A stretch of 64,000 nt of DNA from SB25 sp050180705 (GCA_050180705.1 JBFXDX010000016.1:1-64000); one strand, 5' to 3'. Positions 35,402 to 45,201 are shown, counted from the stretch's first letter. A program made the numbers and translations. The notes: generated by a model from the letters alone, not told the origin.

Positions 35402-36058
35402 ATGAAGTTCTTTATCGACACAGCAAACTTAGACCAAATCCGCGAGGCGAACGATTTGGGTGTACTCGATGGTGTTACCACCAATCCATCGTTAATGGCT
35501 AAAGAGAATATTAAGGGTGAGGCCAACATTAAACAGCATTACGTTGATATCTGCAATATAGTTAAGGGCGATGTTAGCGCCGAGGTTATTTCAACCGACT
35601 ACGAAGGAATGATCCGCGAAGGTAAAGAGCTGGCTGCCCTGCATCCACAAATTGTAGTAAAAGTTCCTTGCACTAAAGAAGGTATTAAGGCTATCAAGTA
35701 TTTTACCGACAATAAAATCCGCACCAACTGCACCTTAGTATTCTCTATTGGACAAGCATTACTTGCAGCAAAAGCAGGTGCAACCTACGTTTCTCCATTC
35801 ATCGGTCGTTTAGACGATGTTTCAACCGATGGAGTTGAGTTAATCCGCCAAATTGTTGACGTTTACAACTACTACGAGTACGGAACAAAGGTTCTTGCAG
35901 CATCAATTCGTCACACTATGCACATTGTTCAATGCTTAGAGGCTGGTGCCGACGTAGCAACCTGCCCTCTAAATGCAATAGTTGGCTTGTTAAATCATCC
36001 TTTAACCGATATCGGCTTAAAGAAATTCTTAGAAGACTACAAAAAGGTAAATGGCTAA
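35402..36058 (+). CDS. Transaldolase-like / fructose-6-phosphate aldolase (TalC/FSA type)
   Basis: 218 residues, the short transaldolase class. MKFFIDTANLDQIREANDLG and DGVTTNPSLMAKE open the barrel; the Schiff-base Lys is in IVVKVPCTKEG (about Lys87), and AASIRH lies near the end of the barrel. In Bacteroidota this class usually serves as the transaldolase of the pentose phosphate pathway, interconverting fructose-6-P and sedoheptulose-7-P, and would continue the route from xylulose-5-P made by XylB. Transaldolase and FSA activity cannot be separated by sequence reading alone. Followed after 3 bp by the threonylcarbamoyl-AMP synthase gene. Confidence 0.92.
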   Translation: MKFFIDTANLDQIREANDLGVLDGVTTNPSLMAKENIKGEANIKQHYVDICNIVKGDVSAEVISTDYEGMIREGKELAALHPQIVVKVPCTKEGIKAIKYFTDNKIRTNCTLVFSIGQALLAAKAGATYVSPFIGRLDDVSTDGVELIRQIVDVYNYYEYGTKVLAASIRHTMHIVQCLEAGADVATCPLNAIVGLLNHPLTDIGLKKFLEDYKKVNG

Positions 36059-36061
36059 TAA

Positions 36062-36682
36062 ATGTCCGACTGCCTTTTCATAAAGATTTACCCAGAAAAC
36101 CCCAACCCACGCGAAATTGAGCGTGTGGTTGAGGTTTTACAAAATGGCGGAGTGATAATTTACCCCACCGATACCGTTTACGGCATTGGCTGCGATATTT
36201 CTAATGCCAAAGCAGTTGAACGTATCATCAAGATAAAAGGGCTGAAGCCCAAAGAGGCTCGTTTTTCTTTCATATGCTACGATTTAAGCCACATTGCCGA
36301 TTTTGCTAAGGTTGATAATTCAACCTTTAAATTGATGAAGAAAAACTTACCGGGTCCATTTACATTCATACTTCCTGGGCTAAATAAGGTTCCCGACTAC
36401 TTTATAAGTAAACGGAAAACCGTGGGTATTAGAATACCCGATAATTCAATTCCTCTCGAAATAGTAAATCAACTAGGAAAGCCAATTTTAACCACATCAT
36501 TAAAAGATGATGATGAACTAATTGAGTACACAACCGATCCAGAACAAATTTACGATAACTATAAACATTTAGTGGATGTAGTTATTGATGGAGGCTATGG
36601 AAATAATGTTCCTTCAACCGTAGTTGACTGTACAAACTCCGAACCCGAGATTATCAGAGAAGGAATGGGAATCCTAGTTTAA
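36062..36682 (+). CDS. L-threonylcarbamoyladenylate synthase (Sua5/YrdC/YciO family)
   Basis: 206 residues covering one YrdC domain: GGVIIYPTDTVYGIGCDI, KGLKPKEARFSFICYDLSHI, LPGPFTFILPGLNKVP and GIRIPDNSIPLEIV, ending EPEIIREGMGIL. The family makes threonylcarbamoyl-AMP for tRNA t6A. The KxR/SxN region reads RFSFICYD rather than RPxSVH/ASAN, which is closer to the YciO branch, whose cellular role is less certain. Co-transcribed with the transaldolase-like gene. Confidence 0.88.
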   Translation: MSDCLFIKIYPENPNPREIERVVEVLQNGGVIIYPTDTVYGIGCDISNAKAVERIIKIKGLKPKEARFSFICYDLSHIADFAKVDNSTFKLMKKNLPGPFTFILPGLNKVPDYFISKRKTVGIRIPDNSIPLEIVNQLGKPILTTSLKDDDELIEYTTDPEQIYDNYKHLVDVVIDGGYGNNVPSTVVDCTNSEPEIIREGMGILV

Positions 36683-37129
36683 GGTTGTTAAGGAATATAT
36701 CTGCAAATAACCATATTATTAAAACGTAGAAAGAAATCTATTCCGAATTCATTATTCTACAACATTGGCAATTCTTAAAATTCCAAAAGCTGTTCGACAT
36801 AAAATTTCACCAAATCAAAGTTTTGAATACGCTCAAAAAAGATGTTAATTCTATAATCTTGCATAAAACTAGAAACAATATAAACACATATACTTTAATT
36901 GTTTTTTCCAAGAGGTAAAATTGAACTTACAATCTACAATCAAACTTTAAAATAAGATAACAGTCTATAGCCTAGAGAACCAATTAAATACGGAATACTC
37001 ACTTTCAACCGTTTGCGTTAAATTATGTTGAATGGTATTGGACAAATTTTATTCTGATTTTAAATTTCCATACCTTTGTTTCGTAAAATTAGTTATTTCA
37101 TTATTCACTTATAATAATCCTTAAAAGCT
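36683..37129. other. Intergenic region before gapA
   Basis: 447 bp of AT-rich, non-repetitive sequence. Apart from the gapA promoter near its end I see no gene, RNA or strong hairpin. Possibly a regulatory upstream region. Confidence 0.4.
37071..37078 (+). promoter_or_regulatory. gapA: -7 box (TACCTTTG) of gapA
   Basis: Full match to TAnnTTTG, 51 bp upstream of the gapA ATG. Confidence 0.65.
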
Positions 37130-38134
37130 ATGACAAAAATTAAAGTTGCAATCAATGGCTTTGGACGTATTGGCCGTAATGTGTTTAAAATTGCGTTGGA
37201 GCGTCCTGAACTTGAGGTTGTTGGAATCAACGACCTAACTGACACCAAAACTTTGGCTCACTTGCTAAAGTACGATTCGACTCAAGGTCGTTTCAATGGT
37301 AAAGTTGAATTCGATGCAGAAAATCTTATCGTTAACGGTGTTAAATATAAAGTATCGGCAGAGAGAGCTCCTATTAACATTAAATGGAGTGTTACCCCTG
37401 ATGTCGTTATTGAATCAACCGGTATTTTCACCAAACGCGAAAGCGAAAAAGGTGGTTACGGCGACCACATCAAGAATGGTGCTAAGAAAGTTATTCTTAC
37501 CGTTCCTGCTAAAGACGAAATTGACCGCATGGTTGTTCTTGGTGTTAACGATAACGATTTAAAGCCAACCGACAATTGTGTGTCTAACGCAAGCTGCACA
37601 ACAAACTGTTTAGCGCCTGTTGCTAAAGTTTTGAATGACAGTTTTGGTATTGAGCGTGGTTTCATGAACACAATTCACTCATACACCAACGATCAACGCA
37701 TTCTGGATGCACCTCACAGCGATCTTCGCCGTGCTCGTTCAGCAGCTGTCTCTCAAATCCCAACAACCACTGGTGCTGCTAAAGCAGTAGGTAAAGTTAT
37801 CCCTGAATTAAAAGGTAAACTTGATGGTCTTGCAGTTCGCGTCCCAACCCCAACAGGTTCGTTAGTTGACTTTGTTGCTATTCTTAAGAAAGAAGCAACT
37901 AAAGAAGAGATCAACGCTGCTATGAAAAAAGCTGCCGAAGGTCCAATGAAAGGTATACTAGAATATACTGAGGATCCTATAGTATCTGTTGATATTATTC
38001 ACAACTCACACTCATCAATCTTCGATGCTCAAAGCACAATGGTTAATGGTAACATGGTTAAGATTTTATCATGGTACGATAATGAGTGGGGATATTCAAC
38101 TCGCGTTGTTGATATGGTTAACAAGTTATTCTAA
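37130..38134 (+). CDS. gapA: Glyceraldehyde-3-phosphate dehydrogenase, type I
   Basis: 334 residues. Glycolytic enzyme forming 1,3-bisphosphoglycerate. Rossmann motif INGFGRIGRNVFK, catalytic SNASCTTNCLAPVAKVL (Cys about 152), TIHSYTNDQRILD with the catalytic His, RRARSAAVSQIPTTTGAAKAVGKVIPEL and the C-terminal WYDNEWGYSTRVVDMV. NAD+ preference is suggested by GINDLTD after beta-2. Own promoter and terminator, so monocistronic and probably strongly expressed; codon use is notably regular. Confidence 0.98.
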   Translation: MTKIKVAINGFGRIGRNVFKIALERPELEVVGINDLTDTKTLAHLLKYDSTQGRFNGKVEFDAENLIVNGVKYKVSAERAPINIKWSVTPDVVIESTGIFTKRESEKGGYGDHIKNGAKKVILTVPAKDEIDRMVVLGVNDNDLKPTDNCVSNASCTTNCLAPVAKVLNDSFGIERGFMNTIHSYTNDQRILDAPHSDLRRARSAAVSQIPTTTGAAKAVGKVIPELKGKLDGLAVRVPTPTGSLVDFVAILKKEATKEEINAAMKKAAEGPMKGILEYTEDPIVSVDIIHNSHSSIFDAQSTMVNGNMVKILSWYDNEWGYSTRVVDMVNKLF

Positions 38135-38154
38135 AAAATATCTTTACAATTTTA

Positions 38155-38185
38155 GAACCCGGGAATTTTCTCGGGTTCTTTTTTT
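38155..38185 (+). terminator. Rho-independent terminator of gapA
   Basis: GAACCCG (38155-38161) pairs with CGGGTTC (38172-38178), followed by seven T. Confidence 0.9.
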
Positions 38186-38206
38186 GAGAACATTATATTC
38201 CTGACA

Positions 38207-39322
38207 ATGTCTAGAAATATCAATACGATTAGAAAATACTTAGTAATTATCGGACTAAGTATTTCGCTCATAAATGTTGCATGGGGACAAAATACAAGAC
38301 TCAGCAAGCAGGAAAAATCATTAGAAGAGTTTTGGCAATTTTTCAACCAGCATTATGCTTCATTCAACGAAAAGGGCATTAATTGGGATTCAACCTACAT
38401 CAAATTTAGACCTCTTGTAAATCCAAAAACAACCGATGGGGAACTATTCGACATTCTCTGCGAGATGGTTAAACCACTCAACGACTCGCATGTAACCATA
38501 ACCGATAAAAACAAAAAACGCTTTTCGGCTTCACGGCCATCAAGAATTCTGAACGAATTTGCGAAAACAAAAGAACCCAAGCGAAAATTGTACATCTCAA
38601 TGATTGATTCAACTTTAAAACTAAATGGATTTAACAAGTTGAAACCTTTGGGTGCAAAATATAAAGGAATCCCTGTATTTGAATACTCAACAAGCAACAA
38701 CTACGCATATCTTCGCATAAACAGATGTTTTACAAAACGATTTATGATGAATGGCATTTTCATGCAACATCAACTTGAAAAAATCTTCAAAAAATTCGCC
38801 TCTAAGGGAGCTTTAATAATTGATATCAGATTCAATCCTGGCGGAACCGATAAATTTGCGTTTAAAATTGCAGGACGACTAACCAACAAAGAATATGTTG
38901 GATTATATAAACAAAAAAGAATACCCAATAAAGAAAATTCATTTAGTAAATTATTGCCATTCTATGTTAAACCCTTGGGAAAAAGTAAATTTACAAAGCC
39001 CGTAATGCTTTTAACCAACGATAGAAGTATTAGTGCTGCCGACGTTCTGGCATTAATCACTAACGAAAATCCTAGTGTTACAATTGTTGGTGAAAATACA
39101 AATGGAAGTTATTCCGATATATACCCAGCTATATTTCCGAAACAATTAACTAACGGATTTAAGATTACGCTGAGCAATCAACGATACCTATCCAAAAGCC
39201 TCATCAACTACGAAGGAAAAGGTTTATCGGTTGATCATGAAGTAAAAAATACGCTCGATGATTTTAAAACGATGATTGATCCAGTACTAAGCAAAGCTCT
39301 CAAAGTTTTAGAAAATAAATAG
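38207..39322 (+). CDS. S41-family (C-terminal processing-like) serine peptidase, exported
   Basis: 371 residues with a signal peptide (about 1-28, LVIIGLSISLINVAWGQ). The helical cap domain (about 35-130) contains EEFWQFFNQHYASFNEKGINWD and ITDKNKKRF. The catalytic core has IIDIRFNPGGTDKFAFKIAGR, then TNDRSISAADVLALI with the nucleophile Ser, and GENTNGSYSD. No PDZ domain is evident between cap and core, as in tricorn-type Bacteroidota S41 proteins. The general base Lys expected about 25 residues after the Ser is not obvious. Periplasmic; substrate unknown. Placed 22 bp after the gapA terminator. Confidence 0.85.
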   Translation: MSRNINTIRKYLVIIGLSISLINVAWGQNTRLSKQEKSLEEFWQFFNQHYASFNEKGINWDSTYIKFRPLVNPKTTDGELFDILCEMVKPLNDSHVTITDKNKKRFSASRPSRILNEFAKTKEPKRKLYISMIDSTLKLNGFNKLKPLGAKYKGIPVFEYSTSNNYAYLRINRCFTKRFMMNGIFMQHQLEKIFKKFASKGALIIDIRFNPGGTDKFAFKIAGRLTNKEYVGLYKQKRIPNKENSFSKLLPFYVKPLGKSKFTKPVMLLTNDRSISAADVLALITNENPSVTIVGENTNGSYSDIYPAIFPKQLTNGFKITLSNQRYLSKSLINYEGKGLSVDHEVKNTLDDFKTMIDPVLSKALKVLENK

Positions 39323-39328
39323 GCATGA

Positions 39329-40918
39329 TTACACTCTTACTCCTATAATTGTAATATCATCAATCTGAGCATACCGATCGCCCATCCACAATTCAAGTTC
39401 TCGCTCTAACTCCCGTTTCTGTTCAGATAAAGGAAGATTAACAACACGAAGCAACAACTCCTTAAATCGTTTTTTCTTGAACTTATCGCCATTCTCACCA
39501 CCAAACTGATCGATATAGCCATCGCTAAACACATAAATCATGTCACCCTTATTAACTGTAATTACATGATTGGTAAACGATAATTTCTCCTTTAAGTGAA
39601 CACCAATAGGCATTTTATCAGGAACAATCTCAGTAACATCACCATAATAAGCCCCATTCTCGTATCGAACTAAAAATAAAGGATTATTTGCTCCTGCAAA
39701 CTGTAACTCCATTGTTTCGTAATCAATTGCACATAAAGCCATATCCATACCATCCTTCACCATTTTGCTACCATCGTCTTGGTGTAAATGCTTTTTAATC
39801 TCCTCGCGCATTCTATTCAGTATATCGGAAGCAACAAGTTCAGTGTAAAACTCAGTAACTATTTCGTTCAAAAACGATGTCCCAAGCATACTCATAAATG
39901 CTCCAGGAACACCATGACCAGTACAATCCACGGCAGCAAATACGTGATACTCCTTGGTAAAAACTTCTACTTTACGAAACCAATAAAAGTCACCACTCAC
40001 TATATCGCGGGGTTTAAAAAGAATAAAATTTTCAGGAGCTACAGCCTGAATCTCTTCGGTCGTATCCAATACCGCTTCTTGAATTCTACTAGCATATTCA
40101 ATACTACTAATAATTTGTTTCTTCTGCGTTGCAATCTGATTATTCTGATCGACCAAGTAGTCATTAATACTTGAAATCTCACTATTGGCTTTCTCTAATT
40201 CCTTTAGTGTGGATGATAGCCTATAGTTAAGAAAATAAGAACGGAAAATAAAACTCGAAATAAAAACGTTTAGAAACCCAGAAATAATAATAAACATCCC
40301 TGTATAAATAGCAATAAACAATTGCCCTCCCCACAAATTATGAATTGCACCATTTAAAAACAATCCAACAATAGTGCTAAACACAATCACCTTAATTTGA
40401 GCACGAAGTGCCGAAAAAGAATTTATTGTGATAAGAAATATCGAAGCTAATATTAAGTAACTCTGCTCCGTGATACCAATTAGATCTATAACAGTATTTT
40501 TTACTTCATAAATAACTCCAAATGCAACAATGTAATCGGCAAGTACTGTTATATATTTAAGAAGTGGAATATGCTTATTTCTCTTTGTGACAACATTTAT
40601 ACCTATCATTCCAGCATATACAATAACAATAGAAGGAATGCTAACCGTAATAAAATGAGGCTTAAATAAGCCATAGTGATAAAGTAGAGAAAATGCTACA
40701 ACTATTAGAAATGTGATTATAAAAAATCTATATCCATTTATCAATCTTTCCATTTCCAATTCGTTCGATTTAATAATCTGAATAACCTCTGGAAAAAATT
40801 TTATATCGTTTTTTCTTGATCGCATATTAAATTCATTAATTAATACAAATGTATGAAATAAAAAGAAGCAAATCCAATCCAGGCTCAGTGCTATCCATAC
40901 CTTAAAATTCTTTAACAT
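39329..40918 (-). CDS. Membrane-bound PP2C/SpoIIE-type serine phosphatase
   Basis: 529 residues from the ATG at 40918; a TTG at 40930 is also in frame but sits in the T-run of the preceding terminator. The N-terminal half has about seven transmembrane segments, a coiled coil follows (about 235-275), then a SpoIIE domain: ASRIQEAVLD, FKPRDIVSGDFYWF, VFAAVDCTGHGVPGAFMSMLG, LQFAGANNPLFLVR, GDMIYVFSDGYIDQFGG and IDDITIIGVRV. The metal-binding Asp residues are intact. Such phosphatases usually control anti-anti-sigma or similar switches; no partner is adjacent. Confidence 0.9.
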   Translation of the reverse strand: MLKNFKVWIALSLDWICFFLFHTFVLINEFNMRSRKNDIKFFPEVIQIIKSNELEMERLINGYRFFIITFLIVVAFSLLYHYGLFKPHFITVSIPSIVIVYAGMIGINVVTKRNKHIPLLKYITVLADYIVAFGVIYEVKNTVIDLIGITEQSYLILASIFLITINSFSALRAQIKVIVFSTIVGLFLNGAIHNLWGGQLFIAIYTGMFIIISGFLNVFISSFIFRSYFLNYRLSSTLKELEKANSEISSINDYLVDQNNQIATQKKQIISSIEYASRIQEAVLDTTEEIQAVAPENFILFKPRDIVSGDFYWFRKVEVFTKEYHVFAAVDCTGHGVPGAFMSMLGTSFLNEIVTEFYTELVASDILNRMREEIKKHLHQDDGSKMVKDGMDMALCAIDYETMELQFAGANNPLFLVRYENGAYYGDVTEIVPDKMPIGVHLKEKLSFTNHVITVNKGDMIYVFSDGYIDQFGGENGDKFKKKRFKELLLRVVNLPLSEQKRELERELELWMGDRYAQIDDITIIGVRV

Positions 40919-40928
40919 TAGATCGTAC

Positions 40929-40960
40929 AAAAAAAGAACTACCCAAAAGGATAGTTCTTT
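40929..40960 (-). terminator. Rho-independent terminator of the ABC permease gene
   Basis: Minus strand AAGAACTA, a 10-nt loop, TAGTTCTT and a T-run, just downstream of the stop at 40987 and immediately before the phosphatase start. Confidence 0.85.
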
Positions 40961-40986
40961 TATTCATAAAATGGTTAATCTATTTT

Positions 40987-42234
40987 CTATTCGTAACGCA
41001 ACGCTTCAATAGGATCTAAACGAGAAGCTTTCACTGCAGGGAAATAGCCCGAGGCTAATCCCACTGCCAGTGCAAGACCTAATCCACCAAATATCCATCC
41101 CCAAGGAATAATAAATGGACTACCAGTCATCATCGAAACAATATTTCCGATTAGGATACCGAGTATTACACCAAGTAAACCACCCATTTGGCAAATAAGA
41201 ATAGCCTCGAATAAGAATTGCTGCTTTATTGTTGATGAGTGTGCTCCTATTGCCTTGCGAGTTCCAATTTCGCGAGTACGTTCAGCAACGGCCACTAGCA
41301 TTATGTTCATCAACCCAACCGCTGCTCCAATTAAAGTGATTATACCAATAATAGTAGCAGCAATTGACACAAACTTTAAATTATCAATAAGTAACTTTGC
41401 TAAACTATCACTTGTTTCAATATTGAAGTCGGACTCATCGGCCGCATTTAAATTACGAATAATTCGGAAAACACCTTCGGCTTCGCTGAGTGCATAATCG
41501 AGTAGTTTTGCATCATGAGGCTGAACGCTTATGGAAAAATCCATATTGGGTCTCGAAAAGTATACAGCAACATTTGTATAGGGTAACATTACCGATCTAT
41601 CGGGCCCCCCGCCAAATCCACTACCCTTCGACTTCATAACACCAACAATCCGATACTTTCCTCCGCCTACACTTATAACCTTATCAATAGGATCCTCATT
41701 CTTGAGAAACAACTTTCGAGCAACCTCGTCGCCAATCAATGCTACACATTTTGCATCCTGAATATCAATGTTTGAAAAGTTTCGGCCTCTGGAAATCTCT
41801 ATTCCGCCTGTCTTTATGTAATTCTCATCGATTCCCCTTACACCAATATTAGGGTTTGTTTTGTTGGATTTATACTTGATGGTACTTGCACCTGTTGCCC
41901 AAACCGAAACAGATACATCAGAAGGAAAGATAAAAGTCTCCTTAAACTCCTTAGCCTGACGAATACTGATAAATTGATGATTCTTTGTACGATACCTATT
42001 TCCATTAATATTAACACGCATTCCCCTACTTGCAATTGTAAAAGTATTAGCCCCCATCATGGCAAACTCGTTACTGATACTGCCTTTTATTGCATCAATA
42101 GCGGTTAAAATACCTACCAACGCCATTATCCCAAGCGCAATAATTAGTATCGTTAAAATCGATCTTAACTTGGTTGAAAATATCGAACTTAGCGAAATAT
42201 GAAAAATTTCTTTTAAAAGAGCTCCGTAATTCAT
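40987..42234 (-). CDS. MacB/FtsX-type ABC transporter permease
   Basis: 415 residues. N-terminal helix with LRSILTILIIALGIMALVGIL, a periplasmic MacB_PCD-like domain (about 50-260), then three C-terminal helices with the motif VAERTREIGTRKAIGAHSSTIKQQFLFEAILI, and the end SGYFPAVKASRLDPIEALRYE. The architecture is that of LolC/MacB permeases that export lipoproteins, peptides or antibiotics. The cognate ATPase is not adjacent. Its upstream region carries a -7 box at 42296-42303. Confidence 0.93.
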   Translation of the reverse strand: MNYGALLKEIFHISLSSIFSTKLRSILTILIIALGIMALVGILTAIDAIKGSISNEFAMMGANTFTIASRGMRVNINGNRYRTKNHQFISIRQAKEFKETFIFPSDVSVSVWATGASTIKYKSNKTNPNIGVRGIDENYIKTGGIEISRGRNFSNIDIQDAKCVALIGDEVARKLFLKNEDPIDKVISVGGGKYRIVGVMKSKGSGFGGGPDRSVMLPYTNVAVYFSRPNMDFSISVQPHDAKLLDYALSEAEGVFRIIRNLNAADESDFNIETSDSLAKLLIDNLKFVSIAATIIGIITLIGAAVGLMNIMLVAVAERTREIGTRKAIGAHSSTIKQQFLFEAILICQMGGLLGVILGILIGNIVSMMTGSPFIIPWGWIFGGLGLALAVGLASGYFPAVKASRLDPIEALRYE

Positions 42235-42295
42235 ACTGAAGAATCTATAGATTAAACATTACAAATTTTATAGAAAAACTAATATTAATAATTTC

Positions 42296-42303
42296 AAAGT
42301 TAA
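42296..42303 (-). promoter_or_regulatory. -7 box (TAACTTTG) of the ABC permease gene
   Basis: Full match to TAnnTTTG on the minus strand, 61 bp before the ATG at 42234. Confidence 0.5.
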
Positions 42304-42409
42304 ACTAACTTATCGTTCCGAAAAGTTTAAAAAAGCTAAATCATCTCAAGCATTCATCAAAATATCAACAAAATGCATTTTGGCTATCCCATAAAACTAA
42401 AATTTCGCT

Positions 42410-42417
42410 TAGGTTTG
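42410..42417 (+). promoter_or_regulatory. -7 box (TAGGTTTG) of the acyl-CoA reductase gene
   Basis: Full match to TAnnTTTG 21 bp before the ATG at 42439. It decides the start: an in-frame ATG at 42373 lies upstream of the promoter and would not be transcribed. Confidence 0.6.
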
Positions 42418-42438
42418 CACAAAATACATTGGTTAGAT

Positions 42439-43476
42439 ATGAATATTGACAAAAGGATTAATGCATTTGCTGCATTGGGTAGTAGGATTATTTCAGAGAT
42501 AAATCAAAACGATAAGTCCGATCTAAGCATCGCTATAGATAATGCCAATATACATAATCCTTGGTTTACCCCTGAAAATGTTCGCAATGCATTATCTGCA
42601 ATAGCACAACAATGGTTAAGCAAAGAAACATTGGAAAATTGGATTGCTCAATATCCAAAAGAAAAATTAACTCCTGCAAATTTGAAGCAAATAGGAGTAA
42701 TAATGGCTGGTAATATTCCTTTGGTTGGATTTCATGATCTACTCTGCGTTTTAATGAGCGGCCATCGATTTATCGGAAAATTCTCATCAAAAGATGGAAA
42801 TTTAATGCAAATCATCACCCAGATGCTTATTGCAATTGAGCCAGAATTTGCCAACTACATTGAGATTACAGAAAACCAACTCAAAGGCTTTGATGCCGTT
42901 ATAGCAACTGGAAGCGACAATACATCGCGCTATTTCGATTATTACTTTAAGAACTACCCCTCGATAATTCGAAAACACAGAAACAGCATTGCCGTAATCA
43001 CAGGAAATGAAAGCGATGACGATTTTGTACAATTGAGCAACGATATTTTCACCTATTTTGGTCTGGGCTGTCGGAATGTATCGAAAATACTGGTTCCTAA
43101 AGAATACAACTTCAAACCAATGCTCGACAACTTTTCGAAATGGAGCAGCCTTGTCAATCAGAACAAGTATGCAAACAACTACGAGTACAACAGGGCTATA
43201 TATACCATGAATCAAGTGCAACACCTCGATACTGGTTATTTAATAGTAACTCCATCCGAATCAATAGAATCACCAGTTGGAGTGTTATACTACCAAGAAT
43301 ACAACAAATTAAACGACGTAACTGAATACCTTAACGTTAACTCCGAGAAAATCCAATGCATAGTTGGTGAATCAAATGTTCACCTACATGCAATTCCCTT
43401 TGGAACAACTCAGTCGCCCAAAATAAATGACTATGCCGATGGTATTGATACCATTGAATTTCTGTCATCTTTATAG
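42439..43476 (+). CDS. Acyl-CoA reductase (LuxC-like)
   Basis: 345 residues from the ATG at 42439. LuxC/acyl-CoA reductase family of the aldehyde-dehydrogenase superfamily: IMAGNIPLVGFHDLLCVLMSGH in the nucleotide-binding domain, IRKHRNSIAVITGNESDDDF and the catalytic-Cys region FTYFGLGCRNVSKILVP. It would reduce an acyl-CoA or acyl-enzyme to the aldehyde. In Bacteroidota this gene is often near a 4Fe-4S protein; none is seen here. Physiological role unknown. Confidence 0.85.
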   Translation: MNIDKRINAFAALGSRIISEINQNDKSDLSIAIDNANIHNPWFTPENVRNALSAIAQQWLSKETLENWIAQYPKEKLTPANLKQIGVIMAGNIPLVGFHDLLCVLMSGHRFIGKFSSKDGNLMQIITQMLIAIEPEFANYIEITENQLKGFDAVIATGSDNTSRYFDYYFKNYPSIIRKHRNSIAVITGNESDDDFVQLSNDIFTYFGLGCRNVSKILVPKEYNFKPMLDNFSKWSSLVNQNKYANNYEYNRAIYTMNQVQHLDTGYLIVTPSESIESPVGVLYYQEYNKLNDVTEYLNVNSEKIQCIVGESNVHLHAIPFGTTQSPKINDYADGIDTIEFLSSL

Positions 43477-43562
43477 ACTAATTTTAGTTGTTGAATACAG
43501 TCATAAGTTTTATTACAACATTCGTCACCTCTTCCGACTTTCATTTATATCAAAACTCTTAC

Positions 43563-43570
43563 TATTTTTG
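43563..43570 (+). promoter_or_regulatory. -7 box (TATTTTTG) upstream of the pRiA4b-like gene and miaA
   Basis: Full match to TAnnTTTG, 17 bp before the ATG at 43588. Confidence 0.55.
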
Positions 43571-43587
43571 CATAAATAAAATAAAGT

Positions 43588-44121
43588 ATGATATATAAAT
43601 TCAGAATGATTTCGGCCGATGACAAGGCTTTCCTCCGCGATTTCGAAATTGATGCAAATCAAACATTCCTATCGTTTCATAATGCCATTCAAGAAAACCT
43701 GGGGTTCGATTCATCCCAATTGGCATCCTTTTTTCTTACCGATGAGCACTGGAATAAAGGCATGGAGTTAACCCTGATTGACATGCAGAATGAGGGAGGT
43801 TTGGCTGCAATCCCAATGGATTCAATAAGAATTAACGAGCTTATAAAAGATCGCAAGGAGCGATTACTATACGTTTACGATATTTTCACCGATCAAAGTT
43901 TATTTTTAGAACTGCTTGATGTTTTTGAGCCTTTAGAGGGTGTGAAGTATCCCATTTGCTCAGCATCGGTAGGCGAAGCGCCAGTTCAACTAGCGGATGA
44001 TTCTGTTGCAATACCCGAGGATGAATTTGAAAACGAAGGTGAAAATGAATTTGACGATCTTTTTGGAGAATTCGATCCCGACGAGTTTGGCGCAGATGGC
44101 TTTGACTGTGGCGATGAATAA
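43588..44121 (+). CDS. pRiA4b ORF-3-like protein (IS1096 passenger TnpR-like family)
   Basis: 177 residues. The N-terminal domain (about 1-130) matches the pRiA4b ORF-3-like fold: MIYKFRMISADDKAFLRDFEI, FLSFHNAIQENLGF, SFFLTDEHWNKG and LLYVYDIF. The C-terminal 40 residues are strongly acidic (EFENEGENEFDDLFGEFDPD). The family name comes from a plasmid ORF and does not imply transposition; function is unknown. 30 bp upstream of miaA and apparently co-transcribed with it. Confidence 0.75.
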   Translation: MIYKFRMISADDKAFLRDFEIDANQTFLSFHNAIQENLGFDSSQLASFFLTDEHWNKGMELTLIDMQNEGGLAAIPMDSIRINELIKDRKERLLYVYDIFTDQSLFLELLDVFEPLEGVKYPICSASVGEAPVQLADDSVAIPEDEFENEGENEFDDLFGEFDPDEFGADGFDCGDE

Positions 44122-44151
44122 GTAGGTGCTATAAATTAGACTATAAATTCC

Positions 44152-45060
44152 GTGGCGAAAAACTACCTAATAGTTCTGCTTGGCCCTACTGGAGTTGGCA
44201 AAACCGACCTAAGCATCTATTTATCAAATACGTTCAACGCCCCTATCCTATCGTCAGATTCTAGACAGTTTTTTAAGGAGATGAAAATTGGAACTGCGGT
44301 TCCAAACATTGAGCAATTAAACTCGGCAACACATCACTTTATTGGGCATAAATCGGTTACAGAACGCTACAGTTGCGGAATGTTTGAAATTGATGCGCTA
44401 AATCTTTTAGCCGAAATTCATAAAACACACAAAGCCGCAATGCTTGTTGGCGGATCGGGATTATACATTGATGCTCTTTGCAATGGAATCGACGATTTTC
44501 CTACACCCGATGCAGAGCTACGACAATCGCTACTCAATCAACTCGAAACTCATGGAATTGAAAGTTTGCGGCATCAACTCAAACTTTTAGATCCAGAATA
44601 CTACAATTCCGTAGATCTTAAAAATCCACAGAGAGTTCTTAAGAGTCTTGAGGTGTGCCTGCAAACAGGTAAAACCTACACATCGTTTCTTACAAACCCG
44701 AGCAAAGAGCGTCCTTTCTCAATTATTAAAGTGGGGCTAAATCGCGATAGAGAAGAACTCTACAATCGAATTAACCTCAGAGTTGACGAGATGATGCGTG
44801 AAGGTTTACTCGACGAGGCTAAACAGCTATACCCACTTAAGCATCTTAATGCACTCAACACAGTGGGATACCGAGAACTATTCGATTATTTCGATGGAAA
44901 GCATAGCCTCGAAACAGCCATTGAACTAATAAAACGCAACTCGCGAAGATACGCCAAGCGTCAACTAACATGGTGGACCCGAGATAATGCAATTCAGTGG
45001 TTTCACCCAGCACAAAATGAGGAAATAGTTCAATTTCTGAATGAAAAACTAAAGGAATAG
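44152..45060 (+). CDS. miaA: tRNA dimethylallyltransferase
   Basis: 302 residues with a GTG start at 44152 (no ATG nearby fits the conserved N-terminus AKNYLIVLLGPTGVGKTDLS). It adds dimethylallyl to A37 of tRNAs reading UNN codons. P-loop GPTGVGKT, the DSRQFFKEMKIGTA substrate motif (family DSRQ-Y), VGGSGLYIDAL, GLNRDREELYNRIN and RRYAKRQLTWW are all present. Length is normal. Confidence 0.96.
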   Translation: MAKNYLIVLLGPTGVGKTDLSIYLSNTFNAPILSSDSRQFFKEMKIGTAVPNIEQLNSATHHFIGHKSVTERYSCGMFEIDALNLLAEIHKTHKAAMLVGGSGLYIDALCNGIDDFPTPDAELRQSLLNQLETHGIESLRHQLKLLDPEYYNSVDLKNPQRVLKSLEVCLQTGKTYTSFLTNPSKERPFSIIKVGLNRDREELYNRINLRVDEMMREGLLDEAKQLYPLKHLNALNTVGYRELFDYFDGKHSLETAIELIKRNSRRYAKRQLTWWTRDNAIQWFHPAQNEEIVQFLNEKLKE

Positions 45061-45169
45061 AGTAGTATCTGGGAGTTACAAACACAATCACTTATCTCAT
45101 ATTATATCCCTCAAACCTCATCAATATTCATTTAACATCATCTCGCCCCTCATATTAAGAACAATTTTA

Positions 45170-45177
45170 TACCTTTA
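45170..45177 (+). promoter_or_regulatory. Probable -7 box (TACCTTTA) of the CBS gene
   Basis: Seven of eight bases match TAnnTTTG, 24 bp before the ATG at 45202. Confidence 0.35.
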
Positions 45178-45201
45178 GCCAAGTTTTAACCAATACTTGA
45201 G